Shown: positions 1 to 7,765 of the stretch, in pieces
Position numbering within the stretch: position 1 is the first letter of the stretch
Layout of the letters: each line of letters opens with the position of its first letter
Assembly: GCA_964542585.1 (NCBI GenBank)
Contig: CAZIUI010000012.1
Location: 22,551-86,550, forward strand
Length of the DNA: 64,000 nt
Source: CAYYUA01 sp964542585
Lineage (GTDB): Bacteria; Bacteroidota; Bacteroidia; CAILMK01; CAYYUA01
Direction: 5' to 3'
Made by a program: the position numbers and the translations under genes
The notes under the pieces: model-generated
Databases searched by the model: none
What the model was told of the DNA's origin: nothing
The model's input: only the letters and a program-made list of their open reading frames with translations

Positions 1-335
1 ATGAACAAACCCTGAAAGGTATCTGCTTCAATGATGGGGTAAAAATCTACCGGATAGTGTCCGTGTAGTTTCCCATAATCAATGACACTTTCCTCCTTTA
101 AAACCTGGCCTTCTCGTAAATCTTTAAGGATGGTTTGGGATGCTAATCCCTGGAAGCCTTTCAGGACGTCTTTGAGTTTTTCACTTTCAATATCCGAAAA
201 AGTCAAACCCGTATGATTGGTAAAAGCAGGGTTAATTTCGACCGCCTGACAATACCGATCAAATGCCATAATGCCTTGGGGACAGGAATTTAAAAATTGG
301 GCATTGAAATCTTTACCGCTACTCAAATTCACCAT
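1..335 (-). CDS. PAS-domain protein, N-terminal part only
   Basis: The reading frame is open from an ATG at 335 to the window edge, giving about 111 residues; the rest lies outside the window. An in-frame TAA lies 33 bases upstream of this ATG with no other usual start between, so the start is fairly secure. The N-terminus (MVNLSSGKDFNAQFLNSCPQ) leads into a stretch that reads like a PAS sensor fold: an 'AFDRYCQAVEINPAF' core (compare 'd.dG.i...N.af'), then 'TGLTFSDIESEKL' and 'FYPI'. PAS domains usually head histidine kinases or other signalling proteins, but no output domain is visible here. There is no signal peptide or membrane helix in the visible part, so it is probably cytoplasmic. Family assignment rests on pattern only. 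Confidence 0.6.
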   Translation of the reverse strand, partial: MVNLSSGKDFNAQFLNSCPQGIMAFDRYCQAVEINPAFTNHTGLTFSDIESEKLKDVLKGFQGLASQTILKDLREGQVLKEESVIDYGKLHGHYPVDFYPIIEADTFQGLF

Positions 336-767
336 CCATTTCCGTATGTTACGGATTTTAAATCCTTAAAGAAGAATTGACGCACTAGCTCCACCAAAAA
401 AATTTTATCAAACAATAAATCTAACGAAAAAAAATTGGTGTAAAACACAATAAAATGTTTCCGTGTAAACAATGTAATAAAAAAACATTCCAGACATTCT
501 TGAAATATCTTTAACGGCTGCTAGATTAGCCTCAAATTAGAGCCTACCACCCTCGATGTGTTTAATTTCCAGCGTTTCCATGAACTGGTCATAAAACTCC
601 TCTCTTACATGGATTGAAAAATCGTAAAAAATTCAAAGCCTTAAAAATTGAAATAAAGTATTTAACAATTTGTCCAAAGGGCATTTGGCTGCCTTCCTTA
701 ATGAACTGGCAATAATAAGCGTTTAATTATCATCTGGATTCCAGGTTTAAAGCATTCCTTCTTTGTC
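336..767. other. Intergenic region, AT-rich, no intact gene
   Basis: This stretch separates the PAS-protein gene from the terminator of the next minus-strand gene. It is AT-rich and stop-rich in all frames. The only coding-like trace is a minus-strand stretch ending at a TAA at 537-539, reading REEFYDQFMETLEIKHIEGG and then RL; it is closed by a TGA about 30 codons upstream and has no proper start. It may be the tail of a decayed gene. I see no tRNA or mobile-element ends. Confidence 0.4.
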
Positions 768-804
768 AAAAAAAACCGGCTGCAACTTAACAGAAGCAAC
801 CGGT
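768..804 (-). terminator. Rho-independent terminator of the small membrane-protein gene
   Basis: Read on the minus strand, a 9-bp stem (ACCGGTTGC at 804-796 with GCAGCCGGT at 783-775, one G-U pair) encloses a 12-base loop and is followed at once by a run of T. It lies 66 bases after the stop of the gene ending at 871, so it fits that gene's 3' end. Confidence 0.85.
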
Positions 805-870
805 ACCAAAAGTTTCTTGTAAATTAGTCGATGCCCTAAAACTAAAAGGATAGCTTCATTTAATGATTTT

Positions 871-1359
871 TTACGTAGCACTACCTTGTTGCTGAGGGAT
901 TTTTACCGCCCATGCTTTATTAAGCCCCCCAATTACGAAACCAAAAACCAGGTGTATCACAAGGGTAGCAATCGGATATTTAGGTCCCGGTGCCAAATAC
1001 AATTTAGCGTCTTTGGAAACTTCTGAAGCACCACTACCAAAAATTCCCCATCCGATAATGGGGCTCATGATCAGCATCATGACCAGCCATACTATTACAC
1101 TTAAAAAGAGACCATTTGCAATACCAACATTTTCCTTGACCAAAGCTACCAGAAGTACAGATAAAAATGCACCATACAGGAAATGAATGATCAAAGCTAA
1201 GGGTTTAGCTGGTAGCCCTAGATTGATCAGGAAAGCAGCAGAAGGTGGGACATTAAACGGTGCTATTCCAGCTGCGATAGCCAGCTGAATCAGGACGAAC
1301 ATGACTAGGCTTCCAATTAAGCCTACCACAGCAGCTTTCAGATAATTTTGATTTTTCAT
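871..1359 (-). CDS. Small four-helix membrane protein (DUF6789-like)
   Basis: Predicted integral membrane protein of 162 residues. Hydrophobic segments are seen at about residues 6-30, 45-70, 75-97 and 128-147, with a short polar stretch (GSGASEVSKDAKLY) before the last helix. The layout and the repeated G-rich helices resemble the uncharacterised DUF6789 group; function is unknown and this match is from memory. A longer frame begins at 1401, but the ATG at 1359 is preferred: it gives a natural Met-Lys-Asn start followed by the first helix, and the predicted promoter element at 1383-1390 lies between the two candidates. The gene has its own terminator (768-804) and appears monocistronic. A perfect palindrome at 1408-1431 suggests it is controlled by a dimeric regulator. 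Confidence 0.75.
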   Translation of the reverse strand: MKNQNYLKAAVVGLIGSLVMFVLIQLAIAAGIAPFNVPPSAAFLINLGLPAKPLALIIHFLYGAFLSVLLVALVKENVGIANGLFLSVIVWLVMMLIMSPIIGWGIFGSGASEVSKDAKLYLAPGPKYPIATLVIHLVFGFVIGGLNKAWAVKIPQQQGSAT

Positions 1360-1382
1360 GGCTAAAGATTTTTTATGGTAAA

Positions 1383-1390
1383 CAAAGTTA
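1383..1390 (-). promoter_or_regulatory. Candidate -7 promoter element, TAACTTTG
   Basis: On the minus strand the sequence TAACTTTG matches the Bacteroidota -7 consensus TAnnTTTG. It lies 23 bases before the ATG at 1359, giving a leader of roughly 16-20 bases. No TTTG -33 element is found at the usual spacing; that position is occupied by the palindrome at 1408-1431. Confidence 0.5.
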
Positions 1391-1407
1391 CACGTAGCCA
1401 TCGCTAT

Positions 1408-1431
1408 CCGGTGTCATGAAAATGACACCGG
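1408..1431. promoter_or_regulatory. Perfect palindrome, probable operator or activator site
   Basis: Arms CCGGTGTCAT and ATGACACCGG (10 bp each, no mismatch) flank a GAAA centre. The core reads TGTCA-N6-TGACA, the layout of Crp/Fnr-family sites, though other dimeric regulators use similar sites. The centre is about 30 bases upstream of the -7 element and about 42 bases upstream of the start site that element implies, a classic position for an activator touching polymerase. On the plus strand the right arm is followed by CATTTTTCT, so it could also act as a weak terminator, but no plus-strand gene ends before it. Confidence 0.55.
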
Positions 1432-1545
1432 CATTTTTCTACCAATATGAGATTATCTATTTTAGGTCATGCCCAAAGTTTACAAAAATTAATCTTTGAA
1501 ACAATTTGTAGAATTTTAACGTCTTGTGATTAAAACGCTATAATT

Positions 1546-1710
1546 ATGAAGCACTTTCCCCGAATAATAAGCCTGCTTGCTATACTTGTAATGTTCATCA
1601 TTGGTGGTTGCAGCCAGAAAGGATGTCCCAGTAATCCTTCAGCCGGTAAGGGAAAGCCTAGCAAAAGTGGGGATACCCAACAACACCTTTTCAAGAAGGA
1701 TATGCGCTAG
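1546..1710 (+). CDS. Tiny lipoprotein, 54 residues
   Basis: An ATG at 1546 opens a 54-residue protein with a classic lipoprotein signal: MKHFPR, a hydrophobic run, then the lipobox IIGGC (Cys22) and a polar tail rich in Lys, Ser and Gly with a second Cys at 26. It should be exported by Sec, lipidated and held in the membrane. The gene ends with tandem TAG TAG. The same frame stays open and coding-like for about 26 more codons, so a nonsense-truncated longer protein is possible. I do not recognise the family for certain; short Cys-Pro-Ser lipoproteins of this kind occur in Bacteroidota. It lies about 180 bases before secA. Confidence 0.55.
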   Translation: MKHFPRIISLLAILVMFIIGGCSQKGCPSNPSAGKGKPSKSGDTQQHLFKKDMR

Positions 1711-1845
1711 TAGCTGATCCCAGAAATTCTACAGGATAACCAAGAGCTTAAAAAAAGGATATCCAATCTTAGCTTAAGAAGGTGCTCTAACTAACAAAGC
1801 GTCAATAAGGGAACCCCTAAACCCCATAAGTTTCATTGCCATTGT

Positions 1846-1853
1846 TACCTTTG
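1846..1853 (+). promoter_or_regulatory. Candidate -7 element for the secA gene run, TACCTTTG
   Basis: TACCTTTG fits TAnnTTTG and lies 40 bases before the secA ATG. No convincing -33 TTTG is found at 17-21 bases upstream, so this is a one-element match. The region 1711-1892 otherwise shows nothing recognisable. Confidence 0.35.
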
Positions 1854-1892
1854 AAGGATTAGTAAAGTAGGAAAAACAGCGGCAGTTAAATT

Positions 1893-4800
1893 ATGGCCAA
1901 TATCATCACGAAAACCATATCAAAACTCTTTGGCAGTAAGTCAGACAGGGATATCAAGGCCTTATGGCCCAGGGTTGAAACCATTAACTATTACTTTGAC
2001 CAGTACCAATCCCTCAGTCATGACGAGTTAAGGGCCAAAACCGATGAATTTAAGGAACGGATAGCAGAATTTCTCCAGGATATTGACCAGGAGATGCAAA
2101 AATACCATGACCAGATAGAGGCAGAGCCTGACATGCATCCGGAAGAAAAGGAAAAGAAGTATGAAGAACTTGATCGTCTTGAAAAGGAACGGGATAAGCA
2201 ATTAGAGGAGGTTCTGGACCAGATCCTGCCTGAAGCATTTGCGGTAATGAAGGAAACGGCCCGGCGATTCAAGGAGCATGAAACCATAGAAACCACCGCT
2301 CATCAACTTGACAGGGATAAAGCCACAAAAGAAGACTACCTGGAAGTTAAGGGCGATACTGCTGTTTACCACACCAAATGGGATGCAGCTGGCATCTACA
2401 TTGACTGGGGGATGGTGCACTTTGATGTCCAGTTAATTGGTGGTATGGTCCTTCACCAGGGTAAGATCGCTGAAATGGCCACCGGCGAAGGAAAAACCCT
2501 GGTTTCAACCCTTCCAGCTTACCTCAACGCCCTTTCTGGAAATTCTGTACACATTGTAACCGTCAATGACTTCCTGGCTAAACGTGACAGTAAGTGGAAC
2601 CAGCCCCTTTACAATTTCCTGGGTATGACGGTGGATTGTATCGAATATTTCCAGGCCCACTCTCCTGAAAGAAAGCAGGCTTACCAAGCCGATGTGGTTT
2701 ACGGCACCAACAATGAATTTGGCTTTGATTACCTCCGGGACAACATGGCCCGAACACCTGAGGAGATCGTTCAGCGTAAGCATCATTTTGCTATGGTGGA
2801 TGAGATTGATTCCGTTCTCATTGATGATGCCCGTACGCCACTGGTAATATCCGGACCTACCGAAACCTCTGATAAAGAGCAGGAAAAATTTTATGAGCTA
2901 AAACCCCGAGTTGAAGAGCTTATCAAAGCCCAAAAGGATTATGTCACCAATGCCATTGCCACTGCTAAAAAAGCGGTGAAAGAAAAAGGTATTGATAATA
3001 TGAAGCCCGATGATGAGGGCGCTATGGAATTACTGAGGGCTTATCGGGGACTTCCGAAAAACAACGCCCTGATCAAGTTCCAAAGTGAAGAGGGTGTCAA
3101 AGCCTTTCTGCAACAGGTTGAAAACCATTTCCTTCAGGATCAGGCCAAGGAGATGCACAAAGTAGATGATGAGCTATATTTTACGATAGATGAGAAAAAC
3201 AACCATGTAGAGCTCACTGACAAGGGCATTGAGCTCATATCCCGGAAAACAGAGGATAGCTCCTTTTTTGTGATGCCCAATGTGGGTGAGCAGATGGCCG
3301 AAATAGAGCGGGAAGATATTCCGGAAGACGAACAGACCCGCAAGAAAGATCAACTCATGCGGGATTTTGCGGTAAAATCCGAACGCATCCACACCATCAA
3401 CCAGCTTCTAAAATCCTACACGCTTTTTGAAGCGGACGTAGATTACATCATCAGCGAGGGTAAGATCAAGATCGTAGACGAGCAGACAGGACGGGTGTTG
3501 GAAGGCCGCCGCTATTCTGATGGGCTTCATCAAGCCATTGAGGCCAAGGAGAATGTACAAGTCGAATCTTCTACCCAGACCTACGCCAGCGTTACGCTCC
3601 AGAATTACTTCCGGATGTACCACAAACTGGCAGGTATGACGGGTACAGCTGAGACGGAAGCCGGGGAGTTTATGGAAATATACGGCCTCGATGTGGTGGT
3701 TGTACCTACCCATATGCAAGTGATCCGGGATGACCGCGATGACATGGTCTTCAAAACCAAGCGCGAGAAATACAATGCGGTAACCGATGAGGTAGAGCGA
3801 TTAGTAGGCCAAGGCCGGCCAGTTCTGGTAGGGACCACTTCTGTGGATGTCTCAGAGCTCCTAAGCCGGATGCTTAAGCGGAAAAACATCAAGCATAACG
3901 TCCTGAATGCCAAGTATCACCAGCAGGAAGCTGAGATAATCGCTGAAGCCGGCGAATCAGGGGCTGTGACCATTGCTACGAACATGGCCGGTCGCGGAAC
4001 GGATATCAAGCTCGGAGAAGGGGTAGTAGAAGCTGGAGGGCTCGCCATCATTGGTACGGAGCGCCATGAGGCCCGCCGGGTAGACCGCCAGCTGAGGGGC
4101 CGTGCCGGTCGGCAAGGGGATCCCGGTTCCTCCCAGTTTTTTGTAAGCCTTGAGGACAACCTCATGCGGCTGTTTGGATCGGAGAAGATCGCTAAATACA
4201 TGGATCGCCTGGGCATTGAAGAAGGGGAGGTCATTCAGCACTCATGGGTATCCAACTCCATCGAAAAAGCCCAGAAAAAAGTTGAACAGAACAACTTCGG
4301 TATCCGGAAGCGCTTGTTAGAATATGATGATGTGATCAATAATCAGCGGGAAGTGATCTACAAAAAGCGCCGCAATGCCCTTTACGGGGACCGGCTTGCT
4401 GTGGATCTAAACCACATGACAGAAGACCTTTGCGAGGAGATCATCGAGCAATATCAGCCCTTTTCAGATTATGAAGGGCTTAAAATAGAGGTGATGCGGG
4501 TTTTCGCCATGGATCTCCCCTTTACAGAGTCTGAAATGCTTAATACAAACCAAGGGGATCTTGCTCAGCAATTGTTTCAACACATCAGCGAACAATACCG
4601 CGGCAAAACAGAGCGTATCCGCCAAAAAGCTTTTCCAGTAATAAAAGACGTTTATGAAGAGCGGGGCAATCAAATCGAGAATATCGTGGTGCCCTTATCG
4701 GACGGTGCTCAACAATTACAGGTAACCACGAACCTGCAGGAAGCTTACAAAAGCGAGGGGCGGCAGATCATTCTCGATTTTGAGAAAGCCACCACTCTTT

Positions 4801-5240
4801 CCACGATTGATGATGCCTGGAAAGAACACCTGCGAGAAATTGATGAACTCAAGCAGTCCGTTCAAAATGCTGTTTACGAGCAAAAAGATCCCTTGCTGGT
4901 CTATAAGTTTGAATCCTTTAAGCTGTTCCAGCAAATGCTGGCTAAGGTAAATAAAGATGTCCTATCTTTACTTTCCAAAGCTGATATTGTAACTGATGAT
5001 GCGGATGATGTAGAAGAAGCGCGGGAGGCACCAAAATCTGCCAGGAGAAGTAATCAGTTACAAACCTCCCGTACTGATAACCTGCCTGATCAAGCGGAAA
5101 CCCAACCAGCCACGGCAACCAATAATGATAGCGCACCCAAACAAGAGCCTGTCAAAGTAGGCGATAAGGTAGGCCGCAATGAGCTTTGCCCTTGTGGAAG
5201 CGGCAAGAAATACAAGAATTGTCACGGCAAGAACCAATAG
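1893..5240 (+). CDS. secA: Preprotein translocase ATPase SecA
   Basis: Motor ATPase that drives unfolded preproteins through SecYEG; in this organism it also feeds cargo to the T9SS. At 1115 residues it is longer than E. coli SecA (901), as is usual in Bacteroidota, with extra sequence around residues 320-480. Visible landmarks are Walker A GEGKT at 198-202, the DEID box at 303-306, the motif MAGRGTDIKLG in the second motor domain, and a C-terminal zinc-binding SecB-type tail with Cys1099, Cys1101, Cys1110 and His1111. A low-complexity acidic and Gln-rich linker precedes the tail. It is followed after 4 bases by deoC. SecY (37233-38594) and SecE (62360-62557), its partners, are encoded elsewhere in the window. 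Confidence 0.98.
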   Translation: MANIITKTISKLFGSKSDRDIKALWPRVETINYYFDQYQSLSHDELRAKTDEFKERIAEFLQDIDQEMQKYHDQIEAEPDMHPEEKEKKYEELDRLEKERDKQLEEVLDQILPEAFAVMKETARRFKEHETIETTAHQLDRDKATKEDYLEVKGDTAVYHTKWDAAGIYIDWGMVHFDVQLIGGMVLHQGKIAEMATGEGKTLVSTLPAYLNALSGNSVHIVTVNDFLAKRDSKWNQPLYNFLGMTVDCIEYFQAHSPERKQAYQADVVYGTNNEFGFDYLRDNMARTPEEIVQRKHHFAMVDEIDSVLIDDARTPLVISGPTETSDKEQEKFYELKPRVEELIKAQKDYVTNAIATAKKAVKEKGIDNMKPDDEGAMELLRAYRGLPKNNALIKFQSEEGVKAFLQQVENHFLQDQAKEMHKVDDELYFTIDEKNNHVELTDKGIELISRKTEDSSFFVMPNVGEQMAEIEREDIPEDEQTRKKDQLMRDFAVKSERIHTINQLLKSYTLFEADVDYIISEGKIKIVDEQTGRVLEGRRYSDGLHQAIEAKENVQVESSTQTYASVTLQNYFRMYHKLAGMTGTAETEAGEFMEIYGLDVVVVPTHMQVIRDDRDDMVFKTKREKYNAVTDEVERLVGQGRPVLVGTTSVDVSELLSRMLKRKNIKHNVLNAKYHQQEAEIIAEAGESGAVTIATNMAGRGTDIKLGEGVVEAGGLAIIGTERHEARRVDRQLRGRAGRQGDPGSSQFFVSLEDNLMRLFGSEKIAKYMDRLGIEEGEVIQHSWVSNSIEKAQKKVEQNNFGIRKRLLEYDDVINNQREVIYKKRRNALYGDRLAVDLNHMTEDLCEEIIEQYQPFSDYEGLKIEVMRVFAMDLPFTESEMLNTNQGDLAQQLFQHISEQYRGKTERIRQKAFPVIKDVYEERGNQIENIVVPLSDGAQQLQVTTNLQEAYKSEGRQIILDFEKATTLSTIDDAWKEHLREIDELKQSVQNAVYEQKDPLLVYKFESFKLFQQMLAKVNKDVLSLLSKADIVTDDADDVEEAREAPKSARRSNQLQTSRTDNLPDQAETQPATATNNDSAPKQEPVKVGDKVGRNELCPCGSGKKYKNCHGKNQ

Positions 5241-5244
5241 CAAC

Positions 5245-5904
5245 ATGGGAAGGCTTAATGCATACCTGGATCACACGGTTCTAAAACCTGACCTGGAAAT
5301 CAATCAGGTAACGGAAGCGGCACAGTTAGCTACTCAGCATCAGCTTGCGGGGCTATGTATTCCGCCATCTTACGTCAAACATGCTCATGAGCGGCTGTCA
5401 GGGTTTAAAGTAAAAGCCGTGACCGTTATTGGATTTCCCCTGGGTTATCAAAAAATTAGCCTAAAAACAGAAGAATCAAGAGAAGCCCTGGACGATGGGG
5501 CAGATGAAGTTGATATGGTCTTGAATATCAGTGCTTTTAAGTCTGGCATGACCAATTATGTGCAGGAAGACATAGACAGCATCACCCATTTGACCCATCG
5601 CCATAATAAGCTTATCAAAGTCATTATTGAAACCGGACTTCTGGACAAGGAGGAGATCAAAAAAGCCTGCTCATTATGTGCCTTTAGTGGTGTGGATTAC
5701 GTTAAAACTTGTACCGGTTTTAACGGCGGGCATGCAAGTGTGGAAGATGTTACACTGATGCGGGAATCCCTTCCTGCTAATACTAAAATCAAGGCTTCAG
5801 GAGGTATAAAAACCGTTGAGTCCGCACAAGCCCTTATCAATGCTGGTGCTGACCGGCTTGGTACTTCCGCTAGTTTAAACCTTATTGCCTATGATACTCA
5901 GTAG
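5245..5904 (+). CDS. deoC: Deoxyribose-phosphate aldolase DeoC
   Basis: Cleaves 2-deoxyribose 5-phosphate to glyceraldehyde 3-phosphate and acetaldehyde in deoxynucleoside breakdown. The 219-residue product has the short-form length. Class I aldolase residues are visible: Asp90 in ADEVDMV, the Schiff-base lysine Lys154 in VKTCTGF, and Lys183 in IKASGGIK. An upstream in-frame start exists at 5179 inside secA, but the ATG at 5245, four bases after the secA stop, gives the standard N-terminus (MGRLNAYLDHTVLKPD). It is probably translationally coupled to secA. Its own stop overlaps the start of the next gene by 14 bases. Confidence 0.95.
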   Translation: MGRLNAYLDHTVLKPDLEINQVTEAAQLATQHQLAGLCIPPSYVKHAHERLSGFKVKAVTVIGFPLGYQKISLKTEESREALDDGADEVDMVLNISAFKSGMTNYVQEDIDSITHLTHRHNKLIKVIIETGLLDKEEIKKACSLCAFSGVDYVKTCTGFNGGHASVEDVTLMRESLPANTKIKASGGIKTVESAQALINAGADRLGTSASLNLIAYDTQ

Positions 5905-6331
5905 GTTTTGCTGTATTGGGATTTTATTTATCTCTGGAATGGTAACGCCAGGCACTGCACAAATAGATTTTTGTGAGAAATCTTTATCAAAAGGTAGTTT
6001 AGATATACAAGCTAATCCCAAAATTTATCAGGTAGTGGATAGTACTTTAGAGGCTAATAGGTCAAATGAAAAAATAGAAGGCTACCGTATACAAATCTAC
6101 TTTGGCGGTAACCGGAAAGCGGCAAGTAAAGTCAAAACTCGTTTCCTTAGGGAGCACCCCGAAAAAAGTGCTTACACTATTTACCAACAACCTAATTTCA
6201 AAATCCGGGTTGGTAACTTCAGGAATAGGTTAGAAGCACAGAAGCTTTATCATGAACTTCACCAGCGTTTTAATACGGTTTTTATTGTACCAACCCGTAT
6301 TGAATATCCGGCTCTGCCGGAGCCTCATTAG
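5891..6331 (+). CDS. Exported SPOR-domain protein
   Basis: Protein of 146 residues with a signal peptide (about residues 1-20, ending near GTAQ), a short middle, and a SPOR domain from about residue 60 to the end: 'GYRIQIYFGG', 'A..vK..f', 'I.V.GNF.nr.eA..l...L', 'AFIVPT'-type ending (here FNTVFIVPTRIE). SPOR domains bind denuded peptidoglycan at division or remodelling sites, so it probably acts in the periplasm. The ATG at 5891 is chosen over a TTG at 5885. It overlaps the deoC stop by 14 bases, which suggests translational coupling, and sits directly before the T9SS plug-family gene. Its cell-wall target is not known. Confidence 0.8.
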   Translation: MILSRFCCIGILFISGMVTPGTAQIDFCEKSLSKGSLDIQANPKIYQVVDSTLEANRSNEKIEGYRIQIYFGGNRKAASKVKTRFLREHPEKSAYTIYQQPNFKIRVGNFRNRLEAQKLYHELHQRFNTVFIVPTRIEYPALPEPH

Positions 6332-6383
6332 CCCTATTCCGTTGCGTTTAAAATGGGTGTGGCTTTCCTTTGTGCCCCAGGGC

Positions 6384-7694
6384 GTGATTAAGCCGAATTT
6401 CCTCCTACTAGTAAGTGCATTGATTCTTGTATCTCGAACCACTTTATCTTTAGCTCAACCTATGGATAAAATATCGTGGCAGGATGCAGTGCATAAGCCC
6501 GATATTAAAACCGTTCGTTTCTACCAAAAAGGTAAACCCCGCTCCTATCCGCTGTACAAAATGGGCGGTGCCCCATTAACCCTCACCTTTGACAAGTTTG
6601 AAAGGGATATCATCAACTACCAATATACGATTGAGCATTGCACACCCAAATGGAAAAGTAGTGACGTTAGCTCGCAAGTGTACCTCAAAGGAGTCCGAAG
6701 CGGATTTATAGACAACTTTCAGCATTCTCAAAACACCTACCACCCCTACGTTCATTATCGTCTACAGTTTCCTAATCAGGATATGCAACCTAAAATACCG
6801 GGTAATTACATCCTGAAAGTCTTTAAAGAAGACCCTAGTAAACCAGTGATCACTAAGCGCTTTTATGTGGCAGGAGATGGGGTTACGATAAGTCCTAACC
6901 TTCAGCAACCAAACTTCCCCGAATACCGGGATACTCGGCAGGAATTAGACTTTAAGATCAACTACCAGGGTTTGAAGAATGTCTCCGATCCTTTCCGCCA
7001 GTTCCGGGTAGTGGTACGCCAGAATGGGCGCAATGATAACGCTATTAGGGGTTTAAAGCCTAAGTACGTAGAGGGTAAGACTTTGATATACGATTACGAA
7101 GAAAAAAACCTGTTCAGAGGCGGTAATGAGTTTCGCGCGGTTGATCTCAGATCCTTGAATTACGGTGGCCAGGGAGTGAGAAAATTGGTTCTGGATTCTA
7201 TTTACACCGCCCATCTAAATATAGATGAAAGCCGGCGCTACAGCAGCCATGTGGATTACAACGACAATAATGGCTGGAACCTGACCTTAACCGAGCGCTC
7301 GCGAAACCCACAAACAGAAGCAGCTTATATTTCTACTTATTTTTACCTGGATGCCAATGTCACACTGCAAGAGGACGAGGCTATTTATGTTTATGGTGGT
7401 CTTTCTAATTGGCAAATCCAGGATCGATACCGCCTACAATACCTTAAAGATGAGGGGGTTTACTATGCTAACATGTTGCTTAAGCAGGGATACTATGATT
7501 ACAAATATGTGATCAGTACAGGTCGTGAGCCTAAAGGGAAGGCTAAGCTAAATACTTGGCAACTGGAAGGCACCCATTTTGAAACGGAAAATCGATACTT
7601 GATACTTGTTTATTTTAAAGACCCTTTTCGCAACATCTTTAAGTTAGTAGGTTCGAAAACCTTAAGTAGTGGTTTAGGTATTAGGGGGCAGTAG
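6384..7694 (+). CDS. T9SS plug-family protein (DUF5103)
   Basis: Secreted or outer-membrane-associated protein of about 436 residues. It shows the DUF5103 signature near the N-terminus: a YQYTIEHCTPKWKSSDV block, then 'G...G.idnfqhSqNTy..Y.HY.lqFPN', then 'PGNYILKVF' and 'RFYV'. Members are known as the plug that closes the T9SS translocon SprA when it is not engaged with cargo. The start is uncertain. The open frame reaches back to an ATG at 6252 inside the preceding gene, which gives an odd long N-terminus. A GTG at 6384 (53 bases after the SPOR stop) gives a clean signal peptide (VIKPNFLLLVSALILVSRTT and on to LSLAQ); GTG codons at 6357 and 6372 are alternatives. It is the fourth gene of the secA run. 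Confidence 0.85.
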   Translation: MIKPNFLLLVSALILVSRTTLSLAQPMDKISWQDAVHKPDIKTVRFYQKGKPRSYPLYKMGGAPLTLTFDKFERDIINYQYTIEHCTPKWKSSDVSSQVYLKGVRSGFIDNFQHSQNTYHPYVHYRLQFPNQDMQPKIPGNYILKVFKEDPSKPVITKRFYVAGDGVTISPNLQQPNFPEYRDTRQELDFKINYQGLKNVSDPFRQFRVVVRQNGRNDNAIRGLKPKYVEGKTLIYDYEEKNLFRGGNEFRAVDLRSLNYGGQGVRKLVLDSIYTAHLNIDESRRYSSHVDYNDNNGWNLTLTERSRNPQTEAAYISTYFYLDANVTLQEDEAIYVYGGLSNWQIQDRYRLQYLKDEGVYYANMLLKQGYYDYKYVISTGREPKGKAKLNTWQLEGTHFETENRYLILVYFKDPFRNIFKLVGSKTLSSGLGIRGQ

Positions 7695-7765
7695 CTTTTA
7701 AATACTAGCACCTAAAAACCAAACCTTGATGCATAGCGTTAAATAACCATAAAAGCGTTGATCTT

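Noticed and set aside
2018..5246. Many open frames antisense to secA (60-105 codons)
   Set aside because: They are mirror frames of a highly conserved gene; none has a recognisable motif or start context.
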